A stretch of 64,000 nt of DNA. Origin: Rhodoplanes sp. Z2-YC6860 (GTDB lineage Bacteria; Pseudomonadota; Alphaproteobacteria; Rhizobiales; Xanthobacteraceae). The position numbers and the translations under genes are program-made. Under the pieces are notes generated by a model that was not told where the DNA came from, did no database searches, and worked only from the letters and a program-made list of their open reading frames with translations. Position 1 is the first letter of the stretch. The number at the start of each line of letters is the position of its first letter. Positions 53,008-61,907 of the stretch are shown here, piece after piece. The stretch spans positions 5,044,029 through 5,108,028 of the forward strand of contig NZ_CP007440.1 of NCBI RefSeq assembly GCF_001579845.1, in the 5' to 3' direction.

Positions 53008-54138
53008 ATGCGCGGTGCAGCAGCGTTTGCATTGGCGATGTCGGCGTCTCTGTTGGTTCTCGGTCCTGCGTCCGCCCAGAACGCGCCCCCACTGGTGCCG
53101 GCTCCGACGCTCGCTCCAGCCCCCTCGCTCGATCCCGCGGCTGCGCCGACGCTCGCTCCCGCGCCCCTCGCCCCGGCTCCTGCCCCGCTTGCTCCGGCTC
53201 CCGCGCCGACCCGCGCCGCGGCCCCGACGCCCTCTCCGACCACCGGTCAATCGCTCCGTCCGACCCCGGCCGCCGCGACGGCCCCGGCGATCGCCCCGCA
53301 GCAGCAACAGCGCCCCGCCGCCATCGCGGTTGCGCAACCGGCCTGCACCAACCCGAATGCGCTTGGCGTTGCGCGCACCGTCGAGATCGACACCAGCGGC
53401 GGTCCGGGCTTTGGCTTCGAGCACTTCAAGCAGCACGACTTCCTCAAGGACAAAGAGGTGGTGTTGACCTTCGACGACGGCCCTTGGGTGACCACGCCGG
53501 CCGTACTGAAGGCGCTCGCCGACGAATGCGTGAGGGCGACGTTCTTCTCCATCGGCAAGCACGCCACCTACTATCCGGAAATCCTCCGCCAGGTGGTGAA
53601 GGCCGGCCACACGGTCGGCTCCCACACCTGGTCGCACGCCGACCTGTCGAAGCTGACGCCGGAACAGGCCAAGGACGAGATCGAGAAGTCGATCAGCGCG
53701 GTGAAATGGGCGCTGGAAGATGCGGGCCCCGAGGCGCCGTTCTTCCGCTTCCCGGCGCTTCGGCATCCGCCCGAGATGGTCACCTATCTGGGTCAGCGCA
53801 ACATCTCGATGTTCTCGACCGACATCGACTCGTTCGACTTCAAGATCAAGGACCATCCCGACAAGATCATCGCGTCGATCATGTCCAAGCTCGCCAAGCG
53901 CGGCAAAGGCATCATTCTGATGCACGACTTCCAGAAGGGCACGGCGCACGCGATGCCGAAGCTGCTCGCCGATCTGAAGGCCGGCGGCTACAAGATCGTG
54001 CACATGCGGCCGGCCAACCCCTCGGTGACGACGCTGCCGGAGTATGACGAGGCGCTCAGCAAGGAGCTCGCCAAGGAAAACCAGCTGCCGACCGTAAGCC
54101 AGCGCCCGACCTCGAGCGTGGTCAAGACGGTCGACTGA
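53008..54138 (+). CDS. Secreted polysaccharide deacetylase (NodB-homology)
   Basis: A 376-residue protein with a signal peptide (MRGAAAFALAMSASLLVLGP, cleaved near ASAQN), a long Ala/Pro linker (about 25-115) with repeated PAPLAPAP units, then a NodB domain (about 150-330). Motifs seen: VVLTFDDGPW (catalytic DD), GSHTWSHADLS (metal histidines in H-x-x-x-H) and the FFRFPALRHPP segment. These de-N-acetylate chitin, peptidoglycan or exopolysaccharide. The ATG at 53008 lies five bases after GGAGG; ATG 53005 is too close. A strong terminator follows. Confidence 0.93.
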   Translation: MRGAAAFALAMSASLLVLGPASAQNAPPLVPAPTLAPAPSLDPAAAPTLAPAPLAPAPAPLAPAPAPTRAAAPTPSPTTGQSLRPTPAAATAPAIAPQQQQRPAAIAVAQPACTNPNALGVARTVEIDTSGGPGFGFEHFKQHDFLKDKEVVLTFDDGPWVTTPAVLKALADECVRATFFSIGKHATYYPEILRQVVKAGHTVGSHTWSHADLSKLTPEQAKDEIEKSISAVKWALEDAGPEAPFFRFPALRHPPEMVTYLGQRNISMFSTDIDSFDFKIKDHPDKIIASIMSKLAKRGKGIILMHDFQKGTAHAMPKLLADLKAGGYKIVHMRPANPSVTTLPEYDEALSKELAKENQLPTVSQRPTSSVVKTVD

Positions 54139-54171
54139 ACGAGATAACAAAGGCGTCAAACAAAAACCCTG

Positions 54172-54202
54172 AAGGGGCGGCTCGCGCCGCCCCTTTCTTT
54201 TT
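54172..54202 (+). terminator. Rho-independent terminator after the deacetylase gene
   Basis: AAGGGGCGGC (54172-54181) pairs with GCCGCCCCTT (54186-54195) across a 4-nt loop and is followed by TCTTTTT. A textbook terminator. Confidence 0.95.
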
Positions 54203-54229
54203 ATGGCCGGCTTCGGATAATTGCGCGAC

Positions 54230-54784
54230 ATGGCCCTGCCCGATCGCATCGAAGGTCTCGCCATCGTCTCCGACGACGGCATGATCGCGGACGCAAGCGG
54301 CGTTCAGCCCGAGGCGTTGAAGCTCGAGGCCGACCAGCGCTACTTCCGCCACATGCTCGATCAGGCGGCGGCGCTGGTTCATGGCAAGAACTCCGGCGAA
54401 GGCGGCCCGGACGCGGCGCGGCGGACGCGGCTGATCCTGACCCACCGGGTGGCGGGGCTTGCGCCCGCTTCTGGCGTGCCGCGCGCCATGTTGTGGAATC
54501 CGGCGGGCGCCAGCCTCAACGAGGCTTGGGATGCGCTCGGCCTTTCGGGCCGGCTTCTCACGGTGATCGGCGGCACCGGACCGTTTGGCGAATTTCTCCC
54601 CCGCTACGACGCCTTCCACCTGAGCCGCGCCCAGGGCGTCCGGCTGCCGGGTGGGATGCCGGTGTTTCCCGGCATCCCACCTGCGGCGCCCGAGGATTTG
54701 CTCGCCAGCCATGGACTCAAACCCGCGCCGGTGCAGGCCCTCGACACCGCGGCAGGCCTCGTTCTGACGGTGTGGCGACGCTGA
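54230..54784 (+). CDS. Dihydrofolate reductase-like protein
   Basis: A 184-residue protein that resembles, by recollection, small proteins annotated as dihydrofolate reductase family members in Bradyrhizobium. Its start IEGLAIVSDDGMIADASG matches the N-terminal strand and loop, and GRLLTVIGGTGPFGEFLPRYDAFHLSRAQGVRLPGG resembles the GG-x-x-x-F part of the fold (NADPH loop). It is shorter and more divergent than FolA and may have another reductase role. The ATG at 54230 is used; a TTG at 54221 is an alternative. It follows a terminator and so has its own promoter. Confidence 0.72.
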   Translation: MALPDRIEGLAIVSDDGMIADASGVQPEALKLEADQRYFRHMLDQAAALVHGKNSGEGGPDAARRTRLILTHRVAGLAPASGVPRAMLWNPAGASLNEAWDALGLSGRLLTVIGGTGPFGEFLPRYDAFHLSRAQGVRLPGGMPVFPGIPPAAPEDLLASHGLKPAPVQALDTAAGLVLTVWRR

Positions 54785-54869
54785 TTGTCCACAGCTGTGG
54801 ACATGCTGTGGGAATCGCCAGTCCTCAGAAAGCTCGTGACAAATCACGACGAATCAGAACTTATCCACA
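54785..54869. promoter_or_regulatory. Cluster of DnaA-box-like sequences
   Basis: TTGTCCACA (54785-54793) and, on the opposite strand, ATGTCCACA (54796-54804) form the perfect palindrome TGTCCACAGCTGTGGACA. A consensus DnaA box TTATCCACA follows at 54861-54869. No origin-type genes lie close by. The cluster could bind DnaA for regulation or titration. Confidence 0.55.
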
Positions 54870-54963
54870 GCTGGATTTTGATTTTTCAGTCACGCGGTTC
54901 GGCGGCGTTGTGAATGAACGCCGATCCGTTCCGAGGTTCCTCCCGCGTGGCGTATCAAACTTG

Positions 54964-54992
54964 GGGCGGCGCAACTCGCGCCGCCCTCTTTC
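54964..54992. terminator. Hairpin terminator between convergent genes
   Basis: GGGCGGCGC (54964-54972) pairs with GCGCCGCCC (54978-54986), followed by TCTTTC on the plus strand. It lies between the DHFR-like gene and the convergent DoxX gene, and may serve both. Confidence 0.75.
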
Positions 54993-55007
54993 ATTGCAGA
55001 AGGAGTG

Positions 55008-55442
55008 TCAGCGACGGTCCACGGCGGTCGTGCCCGAGCCCACCGCGACGACCAGCAGCAGCCCGCCGATCACCGACAGATTCTTCAGCGCCTGGACCAG
55101 ATTGGTCTGGAAGGCTTCGCCGGTCATGTCCCAGAAATGATGGGCGACCACAACCGTCAGCGCGGTGAAGATGATCAGCAGGGCCGCGCCCCACCGCGCC
55201 TTGAGGCCGACCAGCACCATCAAGGCCCCGAGCACCTCGACGCCGGAGACCAGATAGGCCAGCGCCTCGTATTTCGGAATGGTGGAGTATTGGGCGAGAT
55301 AGGTCGTGACCTGATCCGGGATCGGCACATTGAGGCCTTCCAAATATTTTGCGGTCCCAGCGATATCCATCAGCTTCTGGACGCCGGAAACAACGAAGAC
55401 AAGCGACAGAAAAATACGGCCGATCGTATAGACGGCATTCAT
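55008..55442 (-). CDS. DoxX family membrane protein
   Basis: A 144-residue protein with four hydrophobic segments. It begins MNAVYTIGRIFLSLVFVVSG followed by VQKLMDIAGTAKYLEGLNVP and has ALAYLVSGVEVLGALMVLVGLKARWGAALLIIF and VVVAHHFWDM, typical of DoxX/SURF4-like proteins. Function in the membrane is unknown. It is a second DoxX next to the one at 32471, of a different subgroup. The ATG at 55442 follows GGGAGAT. It is convergent with the DHFR-like gene. Confidence 0.9.
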   Translation of the reverse strand: MNAVYTIGRIFLSLVFVVSGVQKLMDIAGTAKYLEGLNVPIPDQVTTYLAQYSTIPKYEALAYLVSGVEVLGALMVLVGLKARWGAALLIIFTALTVVVAHHFWDMTGEAFQTNLVQALKNLSVIGGLLLVVAVGSGTTAVDRR

Positions 55443-55601
55443 GGTCTCGATCTCCCTGCCCGCGAAACGAGGGGACAATGACCTCTCCGCCCGCGGAGAG
55501 GTCATGCAATGCTTCAGACGCCACCCGGCGTTAGTCTCGGTTGTTCAACCGCCGTTTGATCCGGCGCTTCGCACAGAAGCGCCTGGACGAGCCGTTCGAT
55601 C

Positions 55602-55913
55602 TCAATAGCAATTGCGGGAATGAACACGCATATAGCTGCCGTCGCGACGACGTAGCCAGCAACCATCCTGATACCAGTAATAGCCAGCCCGGCGCGGCTC
55701 CATCGAGCCGCCAATCGCGGCTCCCGCCGCCGCGCCGATAATTCCGCCAGCCACCGCGCCACCGGCCCGGCCGGTCGCAGCCCCACCGATAATGGCGCCC
55801 GCGGCGCCGCCCAGAAGGGCGCCACCCAGTGCGTCCTGCGCCGCAGCCGGTTGCACAGGCACCGCAGTGGCGATCATGGTCAGCGTCAGTGCCGCCGTCA
55901 GAATACGCGTCAT
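55602..55913 (-). CDS. Secreted glycine-zipper protein
   Basis: A 103-residue exported protein. The signal peptide ends near PAAAQDA. A glycine-rich stretch LGGALLGGAAGAIIGGAATG then GGAVAGGIIGAAAGAAIGG forms a glycine zipper, a transmembrane or outer-membrane-associated element. A C-terminal basic Tyr/Trp/Cys part (YYWYQDGCWLRRRDGSYMRVHSRNCY) resembles that of other short rhizobial proteins. The ATG at 55913 fits the signal peptide. Function unknown. Confidence 0.82.
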   Translation of the reverse strand: MTRILTAALTLTMIATAVPVQPAAAQDALGGALLGGAAGAIIGGAATGRAGGAVAGGIIGAAAGAAIGGSMEPRRAGYYWYQDGCWLRRRDGSYMRVHSRNCY

Positions 55914-56015
55914 GTCGTGATTCCTCCCGATCAGTCCACCCGGAGGCAAGTTAACAGACGTCCATTCGGAGGTTCAATGGCATACCGGTTGCGCCCACAG
56001 GCATGGACAGGCCGG

Positions 56016-57644
56016 CTAAACGGCGGCGGCGACCGCGGCCACGTCCTCCTTGAGCGGCTCGGTCTCGCGCTTCTTGAGCGGATCGATGGCATCGACCAGT
56101 TTCAAGAACACCGGGCCCGGCAACGGCGGCGCGAACACATAGCCCTGCGCCGCCCGGATGCCGAGTTCGCGCAGATGCACGACCTGCTCGAAGCTCTCGA
56201 CGCCCTCCGCCACCACGTCCATGCGCATGTTCTGCGCGAGATCGACCAGCGTCTCGATGATGGTGTTGGAGTTGCGGTCGATGCCGATTGAGTCGATGAA
56301 GAGCTTGTCGATCTTAATGATGTCGGCGCCAAGCTTGAGCATGTAGGACAGGCCGCTGTGGCCTGAGCCCACGTCGTCGATCGCGACCTTGCAGCCGAGC
56401 CCTTGCAGAGCCGCGATCACGCGCCGCGTCTCGGTGAGGTTCTCGATCGGCTGGCGCTCGGTCACTTCGAGCACGAGCTGCGACATCTTCAACGGCGAAC
56501 GCTTGAAAATGGTGCGCACGTCATCGACGATTTCTTCACTGGCGAAGTGCTGCGCCGTGAGATTGAAGCCCAGCGTGACGTGCGGCCGCTTGCCGAGCGC
56601 CTGCCCGGCCTCCTGCAAGGTGCGCCGCATCAGCGAACGTGTCAGCTCGATGATCAGGCCGCTCGACTCCGCGAGCGGGATAAAGCTTGCCGGCGGCACG
56701 ATGCTGCCGTCGGGCTTGCGCCAGCGCACCAGCACCTCGGCGCCGCGCAGCCGCCCGGAGCGGATGTCGACGATCGGCTGGAAGTACGGCACGAACTCGC
56801 CGGCCCCGAGCGCCCGCTCGATATCGGCAATCGGATTGGCGCGCTCGCGCCGTGGCAGCAGCATGCTCAGTGCCAGAATGAAGATCGCGAGCAATCCGCT
56901 GGCAACCGCGCCGATGGTGCGGAGATCACCCTGCCCGGATCCGACATTGCCCGGCGGCGCGGTGATGTGAGTGCGGAGCGGGTAACGGCTCGACGACAGG
57001 TCCACCACCAGCAGATCGCCGGCGTTGGTGTTCGCGTCCCCCATATGGCCGGACTCGGCGATCAGCGCACCGCCCGAGGTCAGCATCCGCGCATGGAAGT
57101 TCATGGGCTCGCCGCTGTTGGAGACCTGAGGCACGAACAGCAGCGCAGGAACCAGCGCCGCAACGCTGTACGCGGCACCGACGTTGGCTTTGCGGAAGCG
57201 GACCCAAGGGCCCGAGATCCCGGCGTCCGTCCCGAACTTGATCACTTCCATCAGATAGGAGCTGCCGGCGGCGAGCGGCTCCGACGAAACCACCTGCCGC
57301 TGATCGGACTGGTTGCCGACGTCGCTGCAGAGCGTCTTGCCGTCGGGATCGACGATCGAGAACTCTTTGACTGCGGCGGTCGTGAAGTTTGCCCGCCGCA
57401 GCGCCTCGATATCGGCTGGCTTGCAGGAATCGATGCCGCGCTTGGCGACGTCGTCCAGGGCCGCGAGCACACGGTCGACGCGCGCCTCCGACAGCGCCAT
57501 GTGACGGCGCGCCGCAAGCTCGAGTTCCTGCCGACCTTGTCGCTCGACCAGGCCGCTCAGCCAAATGTTGAACGCCGCCACCGGCGGTCCCGCAAGGGCG
57601 ACGCCGATAGCGATCGCTGCGAGCAACTTGCGTCTCGGCGACAC
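56016..57644 (-). CDS. Membrane-bound cyclic-di-GMP phosphodiesterase with CSS sensor domain
   Basis: A 542-residue protein. A first helix (LLAAIAIGVALAGPPVAAF) is followed by a periplasmic CSS-motif domain with C74 and C106, likely redox-paired, then a second helix near 240 and an EAL domain (about 265-525). Catalytic EAL residues are all seen: AEVLVRW (E), FNLTAQHF (N), LVLEVTER (E), IDDVGSGHSGLSYM (DD), IIKIDK (K), VVAEGVES (E) and AAQGYVF (Q). It should cleave c-di-GMP. The start is a GTG at 57644 behind GGAG. Its paralogue starts just upstream. Confidence 0.94.
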   Translation of the reverse strand: MSPRRKLLAAIAIGVALAGPPVAAFNIWLSGLVERQGRQELELAARRHMALSEARVDRVLAALDDVAKRGIDSCKPADIEALRRANFTTAAVKEFSIVDPDGKTLCSDVGNQSDQRQVVSSEPLAAGSSYLMEVIKFGTDAGISGPWVRFRKANVGAAYSVAALVPALLFVPQVSNSGEPMNFHARMLTSGGALIAESGHMGDANTNAGDLLVVDLSSSRYPLRTHITAPPGNVGSGQGDLRTIGAVASGLLAIFILALSMLLPRRERANPIADIERALGAGEFVPYFQPIVDIRSGRLRGAEVLVRWRKPDGSIVPPASFIPLAESSGLIIELTRSLMRRTLQEAGQALGKRPHVTLGFNLTAQHFASEEIVDDVRTIFKRSPLKMSQLVLEVTERQPIENLTETRRVIAALQGLGCKVAIDDVGSGHSGLSYMLKLGADIIKIDKLFIDSIGIDRNSNTIIETLVDLAQNMRMDVVAEGVESFEQVVHLRELGIRAAQGYVFAPPLPGPVFLKLVDAIDPLKKRETEPLKEDVAAVAAAV

Positions 57645-57761
57645 CTAAACTCCACACAACTCCAAAGCACCTCCAGATTGAAGGAGCAGTGTTAAGGGCG
57701 GCTTAAGCTTAAGATTTGACGGCGGAATTGCGGCAAGTTGGGCAGCCGCATTTACACCGGG

Positions 57762-59387
57762 TTAACGAAACGACGACGCCCGTTGCGGCTTGGCCGGGGC
57801 CGGCACCATCTCGGCCACAGGCTCCATGGCGTCGAGCAATTGCAGGAATGAGCCGGCCGGCAACGGCGGCGCAAACACATAGCCCTGGGCCGCGGCAACG
57901 CCGCGCTCGCGCAGGTAGGTGACCTGGTCGAAGTCCTCGACGCCTTCGGCGACGATCTCCATGCGCATGTTCTTGGCGAGATCGATCAGCGTCTCGATGG
58001 TGGCCTTCGAATGGCCCTCGGAGCCGAGCGCGTGCACGAACACCTTGTCGATCTTGATGATGTCGACGCCGAGCTTGAGGATATAGGACAGCCCGCTGTG
58101 TCCGGTGCCGGCATCGTCGATTGCGACCTTGCAGCCCATGCCTTGCAGCGCCGCGATGGTCTTGCGCATGGCGGTGAGATTGTCGATGCGGTGGCGCTCC
58201 GTCAGCTCCAGCACGATCTGCGTGAGCTTGATCTGCGAATTGTCGAATATGGTGCCGACATCGTTGATGATCATCGCATCGTCGAAATGCTGGGGCGCGA
58301 CGTTGAAGGCAACGCTGACGCGCGGCCGCTTGCCGATCGCTGCGCCAATATCATCGCGCACCCGCCGCATCAGCGACCGTGTCAGGTCGAGCGACAGCCC
58401 GCTGGATTCGATCAGTGCCGCGAAAGCGGCCGGCTCGATGAAGCTGCCGTCGGCGCGCTTCCAGCGCACCAGCACCTCGGCACCCAGCAGCTTGCCGGTC
58501 TGGATATCGACCACCGGCTGATAGTACGGCACGAACTGGTCTGACAGAATCGCCTTGGCCAACTCTGCGGTGCCACTGGCCGGCTGCCTGGCTCGTCGCA
58601 ACGCAAACAGCAGGATGACGATCGCGGTCACGCCGGTCACCAGCATGGCGATGCGCCGCAACGCGTCCTGATCGGCGATCAGGCCACCTACTGGCAGCGA
58701 TACGGTGACGGTCAGGCCGTAGGGCTGGGAGCGGAGCCTGACGTGACGCTGCTCCTGCTCGGAATTCACTTTGCCGGCTTCGCTGACCACAGCGCCGTCC
58801 GGCATGGTCAGCCGGACCGCGCCGTCGAGCCGACCGCCCCGCAACGAAACCTGGGGCAGCAACAGCGCCGTGGGGATCACGGCAGCGATGCTCGGCTTGT
58901 CGGCCTGTCCGACCTTGCGGACCCGCAGCAGGCGCTCGCTGCCCTCGCCGATGCGAACGAGTTCGAGCAAGATGTCTCGATCTGTCGCAGCAACCGAAGC
59001 GATCACCTGCTGCCGCACTTGCAGGCCGCTGTCGGTGCACGCGACCTGGCCGTTCTGCCCGATCAGCAGCAACTCCTTGAATGGGCCGCTCCGCAGCACC
59101 GCGCGGCGCATGGCCTCGACCTGCGCGGGTCTGCAGGAGTCGATGCCGTTCGTCGACAGATCGTTGATCGCGGTGACGGCCTCACCGATCTGCGTGTCCG
59201 CATAGCCCAGCGCCCAGGCGGCGGTGACCGCGGTTTCGTCTTCGCCCTGGCCTCTGAGCCAGGCATTGAAAAGCAGCACCGGCACGCTTGCGGCGATGAT
59301 GCCCAAGACAACGGCCAAAACGCTCAGATTTGACTGCTTGAAGTGACGCAACGTCGGCCTCGGAAGATTCCGCCGAACAATGGGCAA
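57762..59387 (-). CDS. Membrane-bound cyclic-di-GMP phosphodiesterase with CSS sensor domain
   Basis: A 541-residue paralogue of the protein at 56016. Same layout: helix near 20-40 (LAVVLGIIAASVPVLLFNAW), CSS periplasmic domain with two Cys residues (GIDSCRPAQ and VACTDSG), helix near 245, and an EAL domain with AEVLVRW, FNVAPQHF, IVLELTER, IDDAGTGHSGLSYI, IIKIDK, VAEGVED and AQGYVF. The start is a non-ATG (TTG at 59387 or a later TTG at 59351 after GAGG), so the N-terminus is uncertain. The two genes are tandem with a 117-bp gap and arose by duplication. Confidence 0.92.
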   Translation of the reverse strand: MPIVRRNLPRPTLRHFKQSNLSVLAVVLGIIAASVPVLLFNAWLRGQGEDETAVTAAWALGYADTQIGEAVTAINDLSTNGIDSCRPAQVEAMRRAVLRSGPFKELLLIGQNGQVACTDSGLQVRQQVIASVAATDRDILLELVRIGEGSERLLRVRKVGQADKPSIAAVIPTALLLPQVSLRGGRLDGAVRLTMPDGAVVSEAGKVNSEQEQRHVRLRSQPYGLTVTVSLPVGGLIADQDALRRIAMLVTGVTAIVILLFALRRARQPASGTAELAKAILSDQFVPYYQPVVDIQTGKLLGAEVLVRWKRADGSFIEPAAFAALIESSGLSLDLTRSLMRRVRDDIGAAIGKRPRVSVAFNVAPQHFDDAMIINDVGTIFDNSQIKLTQIVLELTERHRIDNLTAMRKTIAALQGMGCKVAIDDAGTGHSGLSYILKLGVDIIKIDKVFVHALGSEGHSKATIETLIDLAKNMRMEIVAEGVEDFDQVTYLRERGVAAAQGYVFAPPLPAGSFLQLLDAMEPVAEMVPAPAKPQRASSFR

Positions 59388-59601
59388 ACCGCGTAAAGGT
59401 CGGTTTAAGTCGAGGCTTTTCCTGGAACCGCGGGTGCCGCGGCCGAACCGCCGTGGTTATCGGCCGGTAAATGCGGTGCGAGGGCGCGCGAAATTTTCAT
59501 GTGCCATCAAGGGACCGCATCCCTTGACCGTCCGCCACAAAACCGCGCCAACTGGCGGGCGATGCGCCTGTGAGAAGCGCCACCTCGGGGAGTTTTTGAC
59601 G

Positions 59602-60684
59602 ATGCGGACCGGATCGTTGTTTTCAGGCTGTGGTTGCTGCGTCACCGGATTTGCGGCGTCCGGCCCGATGCCCAGCCGGCGCAAGGTTCTGACCGGCGGC
59701 ATGGCCAGTCTCGGTGCAGCCGCAGCGCTATCCGCTCCAGCGCTGGCGCAAACCGCGCCGAAAACCCGCATCGACGTGCATCATCATTTCGTTCCGCCGG
59801 TCCATGCCGACGCCATGGCGACGCGACGAAGCGGCGGCCGGCCGCCGAAATGGACGCCGCAGATGTCGCTCGACGAGATGGACAAGAGCGGCATCGCGAC
59901 CGCGATCGTGTCGCTGGTGCAGCCCGCCACCTGGTTCGCCGACGACGTGCCGCTGTCGCGCAAGCTCGGCCGCGAGTGTAACGAGTATGGCGCGAAGCTC
60001 GTGCAGGATTATCCCGGCCGCTTCGGTCTGTTCGCGGTGATCTCGCCGCCCGACACCGAGGGCAGCCTCAAGGAAATCGAATACGCGCTCGACACGCTGA
60101 AGGCCGACGGCATCGGCCTGATGACGAGCTACGACAACAAGTATCTCGGCGACCCGTCGTTCGAGCCGGTCTATGCCGAGCTCAACCGGAGAAAGACGCT
60201 GGTCTATGTTCATCCGACCACGCCGAACTGCTGCCGGGCGGTGACAGCCGGCATTCCGCCTTCGACCATCGAATACGCCACCGACTCGACGCGCACCATC
60301 GGCCAGCTGGTGATGAGCGGGCTGTCGGTGAAGTACCCCGACATCCGCTGGCTGTTTTCGCACTCCGGCGGCACGCTGCCGTTTCTTGCCGGGCGCTTCG
60401 TGCGGCTCGCCGAAGAGCGCAAGCCGGCGCACCTGCCGAACGGACCGATGCCGGAATTCCGCCGGTTCTACTATGAACTGGCGCAAGGCAACACGCCTGG
60501 ACAGATCGCTGCGCTGCTCAAAATGGTGCCGATGTCGCAGGTGCTCTACGGCACCGACTATCCGTTCCGCGACGGCGCCGAAATCAACGAAGGCATCGCG
60601 GCCTACGGCTTCAATCCCGCCGACGTCCGCTCGATCGAGCGTGAGGTCGCGATCAAGCTTATTCCGCGCCTCAAGCAAACTTAA
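59602..60684 (+). CDS. Amidohydrolase (ACMSD-like) with a Tat-type signal and N-terminal CxCC motif
   Basis: A 360-residue TIM-barrel amidohydrolase. An unusual N-terminus has C10-x-C12-C13 followed by a twin-arginine SRRKVLTGG at 25-33, cleaved near ALAQTAP. The metal site opens with RIDVHHHF (H60-H62) and the family parts PQMSLDEMDKSGIATAIVSL, LKADGIGLMTSYD, WLFSHSGGTLPFL and LYGTDYPFRDGAE follow. The fold is that of ACMSD and related decarboxylases. The reaction is unknown. The ATG at 59602 follows GGGGAG. Its close paralogue is the next gene. Confidence 0.92.
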   Translation: MRTGSLFSGCGCCVTGFAASGPMPSRRKVLTGGMASLGAAAALSAPALAQTAPKTRIDVHHHFVPPVHADAMATRRSGGRPPKWTPQMSLDEMDKSGIATAIVSLVQPATWFADDVPLSRKLGRECNEYGAKLVQDYPGRFGLFAVISPPDTEGSLKEIEYALDTLKADGIGLMTSYDNKYLGDPSFEPVYAELNRRKTLVYVHPTTPNCCRAVTAGIPPSTIEYATDSTRTIGQLVMSGLSVKYPDIRWLFSHSGGTLPFLAGRFVRLAEERKPAHLPNGPMPEFRRFYYELAQGNTPGQIAALLKMVPMSQVLYGTDYPFRDGAEINEGIAAYGFNPADVRSIEREVAIKLIPRLKQT

Positions 60685-60778
60685 ATCCGCGAGAGCCCGC
60701 TTGACCTGATTTTCGAATGCGCCAAGGTTACGGCGCAGGAATATGTGCGCCCGCAAGAGGCGCGTTGGGAGGAGTGAA

Positions 60779-61873
60779 ATGACTGTGACCGGAATGGGTG
60801 GCGCTTCGCGGCGCAAGTTCTTTGCCAGCTGCGCGTGTTGCGAGCCGACGTCGGCCCGAAGCGCACTGCCGATGGAGCGCCGCAGCTTCCTTGCGGGCGG
60901 ACTTGCCGCGCTCGGTCTCGGCACCGTTGCTGCGCCGGCGGTGCAGGCGCAGCCGGCCAAAACCCGGATCGACGTGCATCATCACTTTCTGCCGCCAACG
61001 CATCGCGAAGCGCTCACCAAGCACAAGATGGGCGCGCCGAAATGGTCGCCGCAGATGTCGCTGGAAGAGATGGACAAGAGCGGCATCGCGGTCGCTGTGC
61101 TGTCGCAGGTGCAGCCCGGCACCTGGTTCGGCGACGCGCAGGAATCGCGGTCGCTGAGCCGCGCCATCAACGAATACGGCGCCAAGCTCGTGCAGGAGCA
61201 TCCCGGCCGGTTCGGCCTGTTCGCCACCATCACGCCGCTCGATGTCGAGGGCAGCCTGAAGGAGATCGAATACGCGTTCGACACGTTGAAAGCCGATGGC
61301 ATCGGCCTGCTCACGAGTTACGACAGCAAGTATCTCGGTGATGCATCGTTCGCGCCGGTCTATGCCGAACTCGATCGCCGCAAGGCCGTGATCTACGTGC
61401 ATCCGCTGGCGCCGAACTGCTGCGCCGACGTGGTGCCGGGCATTCCGCCGGGCTCGATCGAGTACGCCACCGACTCGACACGCACCATTGCGCATCTCGT
61501 GTTCACCGGCATGTCGCAGAAGTATCCGAACATCCGTTGGATCTTCTCGCATTCCGGCGGCACGCTGCCGTTTCTCACGCAGCGCTTCATCCAGCAGCAG
61601 AAGGTGCAGAAGCATCCGCACCTGCCGAACGGCCCGATCCCGGAATTCCAGAAGTTCTATTACGAACTGGCGCAGGGCAACACCAAGGCGCAGCTTGCCG
61701 GCCTGTCCGACCTCGTCGGCGTGTCGCAAATGCTCTACGGCACCGATTATCCGTATCGCGATGGCGCCGAAGTGAACGACGGCATCGCGGCGTGGAAGTT
61801 CTCCGCGGCCGATCTGCGGTCGATCGAGAACGAGACGGCGCGGAAACTTTTGCCGAAGCTGAAGTTCGCTTAA
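60779..61873 (+). CDS. Amidohydrolase (ACMSD-like), paralogue with two RR segments
   Basis: A 364-residue protein that is clearly related over its length to the one at 59602. The N-terminus has an RR pair (SRRKFF, 10-15), then C18-x-C20-C21, then a second RR (ERRSFLAGG) before a hydrophobic stretch cleaved near QAQPAK. The catalytic part has DVHHHF, PQMSLEEMDKSGIAVAVLSQ, WIFSHSGGTLPFL and LYGTDYPYRDGAE. The ATG at 60779 follows GGGAGGAG, so the long form with both RR pairs is the translated one; M32 would give a standard Tat signal. The 94-bp gap suggests co-transcription with the first copy. Confidence 0.92.
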   Translation: MTVTGMGGASRRKFFASCACCEPTSARSALPMERRSFLAGGLAALGLGTVAAPAVQAQPAKTRIDVHHHFLPPTHREALTKHKMGAPKWSPQMSLEEMDKSGIAVAVLSQVQPGTWFGDAQESRSLSRAINEYGAKLVQEHPGRFGLFATITPLDVEGSLKEIEYAFDTLKADGIGLLTSYDSKYLGDASFAPVYAELDRRKAVIYVHPLAPNCCADVVPGIPPGSIEYATDSTRTIAHLVFTGMSQKYPNIRWIFSHSGGTLPFLTQRFIQQQKVQKHPHLPNGPIPEFQKFYYELAQGNTKAQLAGLSDLVGVSQMLYGTDYPYRDGAEVNDGIAAWKFSAADLRSIENETARKLLPKLKFA

Positions 61874-61907
61874 CTGAGGACCGACGGCAACGCCGCTGCC
61901 GTCTTCT

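Noticed and set aside
52987-54282. A 431-codon minus-strand frame over the deacetylase
   Set aside because: Low-complexity Arg/Gly sequence mirroring the Ala/Pro linker; the plus strand has the NodB motifs.
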